Shown piece by piece: positions 63,570-64,000 of a DNA stretch of 64,000 nt. How positions within the stretch are numbered: position 1 is the first letter of the stretch; the number at the start of each line of letters is the position of its first letter. The notes below the pieces were generated by a model. That model saw only the letters and a list, made by a program, of their open reading frames with translations, was not told the DNA's origin and searched no databases. The stretch spans positions 558,001 to 622,000 of the forward strand of contig NZ_WRXO01000002.1 of assembly GCF_009758125.1 (NCBI RefSeq). The letters are read 5' to 3'. The position numbers were made by a program, and so were the translations under genes. The DNA is from Chitinophaga oryziterrae (GTDB taxonomy: Bacteria > Bacteroidota > Bacteroidia > Chitinophagales > Chitinophagaceae).

Positions 63570-63619
63570 AGTGTCTACAAATACTTTTGACAGTCTGTTA
63601 ACTATGTTTGAAGCTGTAT

Positions 63620-64000
63620 TTAATAGATGATAGTGACTGATCCGTTCTTTTTTATCAGTTTACCTGTATCTCCGCTGACGTATTGCATGATCCAGATATA
63701 AGTACCTGTGGGTAAAGGAGTTCCTTGTTTTTTACCTGTCCACCCTATTTGGGGGTCTGTGGTATAGTAGACCCTTTCTCCCCATCTGTCATACACGCTG
63801 ATCTCAAAATTGGAGATCATACCCCGGAACCGTGGCCGGAAGTAATCATTCAAACCATCTCCGTTCGGACTGAATGCCGTAGGCATGTATACCTGTGAGG
63901 AGCAATCCTGGAAGCGGACATCTACAGAATCTGTTGCCCGTCCGCAGGTGTTGGTACTGACCAGTGCATATGTTCCGGGCTCCGTAACATTAAAGATAGG
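63620..64000 (-). CDS. T9SS type B sorting domain (gliding motility-associated C-terminal) protein, partial
   Basis: The frame is open to the right edge, so the N-terminus lies beyond it; the ATG at 63886 is internal. The visible part ends with MPTAFSPNGDGLNDYFRP, then VYDRWGERVYY and GTYIWIMQYVSG, which is the CHU_C / type B sorting signal for export by the type IX secretion system. Upstream, TYALVSTNTCGRATDSV resembles repeated PKD/Ig-like modules. It is likely a large surface protein. Confidence 0.9.
   Translation of the reverse strand, partial: PIFNVTEPGTYALVSTNTCGRATDSVDVRFQDCSSQVYMPTAFSPNGDGLNDYFRPRFRGMISNFEISVYDRWGERVYYTTDPQIGWTGKKQGTPLPTGTYIWIMQYVSGDTGKLIKKNGSVTIIY

Larger units (their letters stand above)
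63377..63619. other. Convergent intergenic region with nested palindromes and a terminator
   Basis: This 243-bp gap holds a perfect 21-bp inverted repeat (63456-63476 / 63492-63512) and a smaller hairpin (63549-63564) with a T run. Each arm of the large repeat is itself a small palindrome. No gene fits. Confidence 0.7.

Overview
The window looks like a chromosome segment from a Bacteroidota bacterium of the Chitinophaga type. Supporting evidence is a flexirubin/aryl-polyene pigment cluster, three SusC/SusD pairs, FecI/FecR-type regulation, a type IX secretion (T9SS type B) sorting domain, and promoter-like elements matching the Bacteroidota consensus (TTG / TAnnTTTG). The genus is an inference from gene content. 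I saw no rRNA, tRNA, CRISPR array, transposase or phage gene.

Bases 1-24609, all on the + strand, form a near-continuous flexirubin-type aryl-polyene operon set. It contains the end of an aromatic amino acid ammonia-lyase (makes the 4-coumarate starter), an aryl-CoA-ligase-like adenylate former, two acyl carrier proteins and a phosphopantetheinyl transferase. Three intact ketosynthases, a chain-length-factor-like partner and a short degenerate ketosynthase-like protein are present, with one ketoreductase, two hot-dog dehydratases and a thioesterase. Tailoring and export genes include an O-methyltransferase, a halogenase-like flavoenzyme, a carotenoid-isomerase-like flavoenzyme, an LpxL-like acyltransferase, a C45/penicillin-acyltransferase-like protein, LolA-like and lipoprotein genes, a GT2-DUF2062 fusion, and a 1284-residue MMPL-PlsC-methyltransferase fusion. 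The dialkylresorcinol genes (DarA/DarB type) needed for a full flexirubin are not in the window and may lie off the left edge.

Bases 24606-29371 carry a DUF6702 / HupE-UreJ / M1 peptidase group, then an SPFH-Arc operon with a palindromic operator candidate over its promoter. Bases 29599-41317 (- strand) hold an ECF sigma factor, a FecR anti-sigma, an STN-bearing SusC with its SusD, and a second SusC/SusD pair, with no degradative enzyme. Divergent AraC and LacI regulators follow (41598-43777). After them come a 979-bp leader region with two near-identical promoter elements and a third SusC/SusD pair (44757-49667).

Bases 49911-53802 hold a small lipoprotein, a redoxin, and two tandem cytochrome c / copper-monooxygenase-like proteins. 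Bases 54181-59314 are housekeeping: mutS (-), then a SpoU-type RNA methyltransferase, a UbiA-family prenyltransferase, RuvX and peptide deformylase. Bases 59382-62416 contain a duplicated ECF sigma / RskA-type anti-sigma pair, followed by a secreted protein of unknown function and, at the right edge, the C-terminus of a T9SS type B protein on the - strand.

Non-coding structure includes three copies of a dispersed double-hairpin repeat (5127, 29431, 41511), a five-unit 11-bp tandem repeat (53932), a nested palindrome (63456), and several clear intrinsic terminators.
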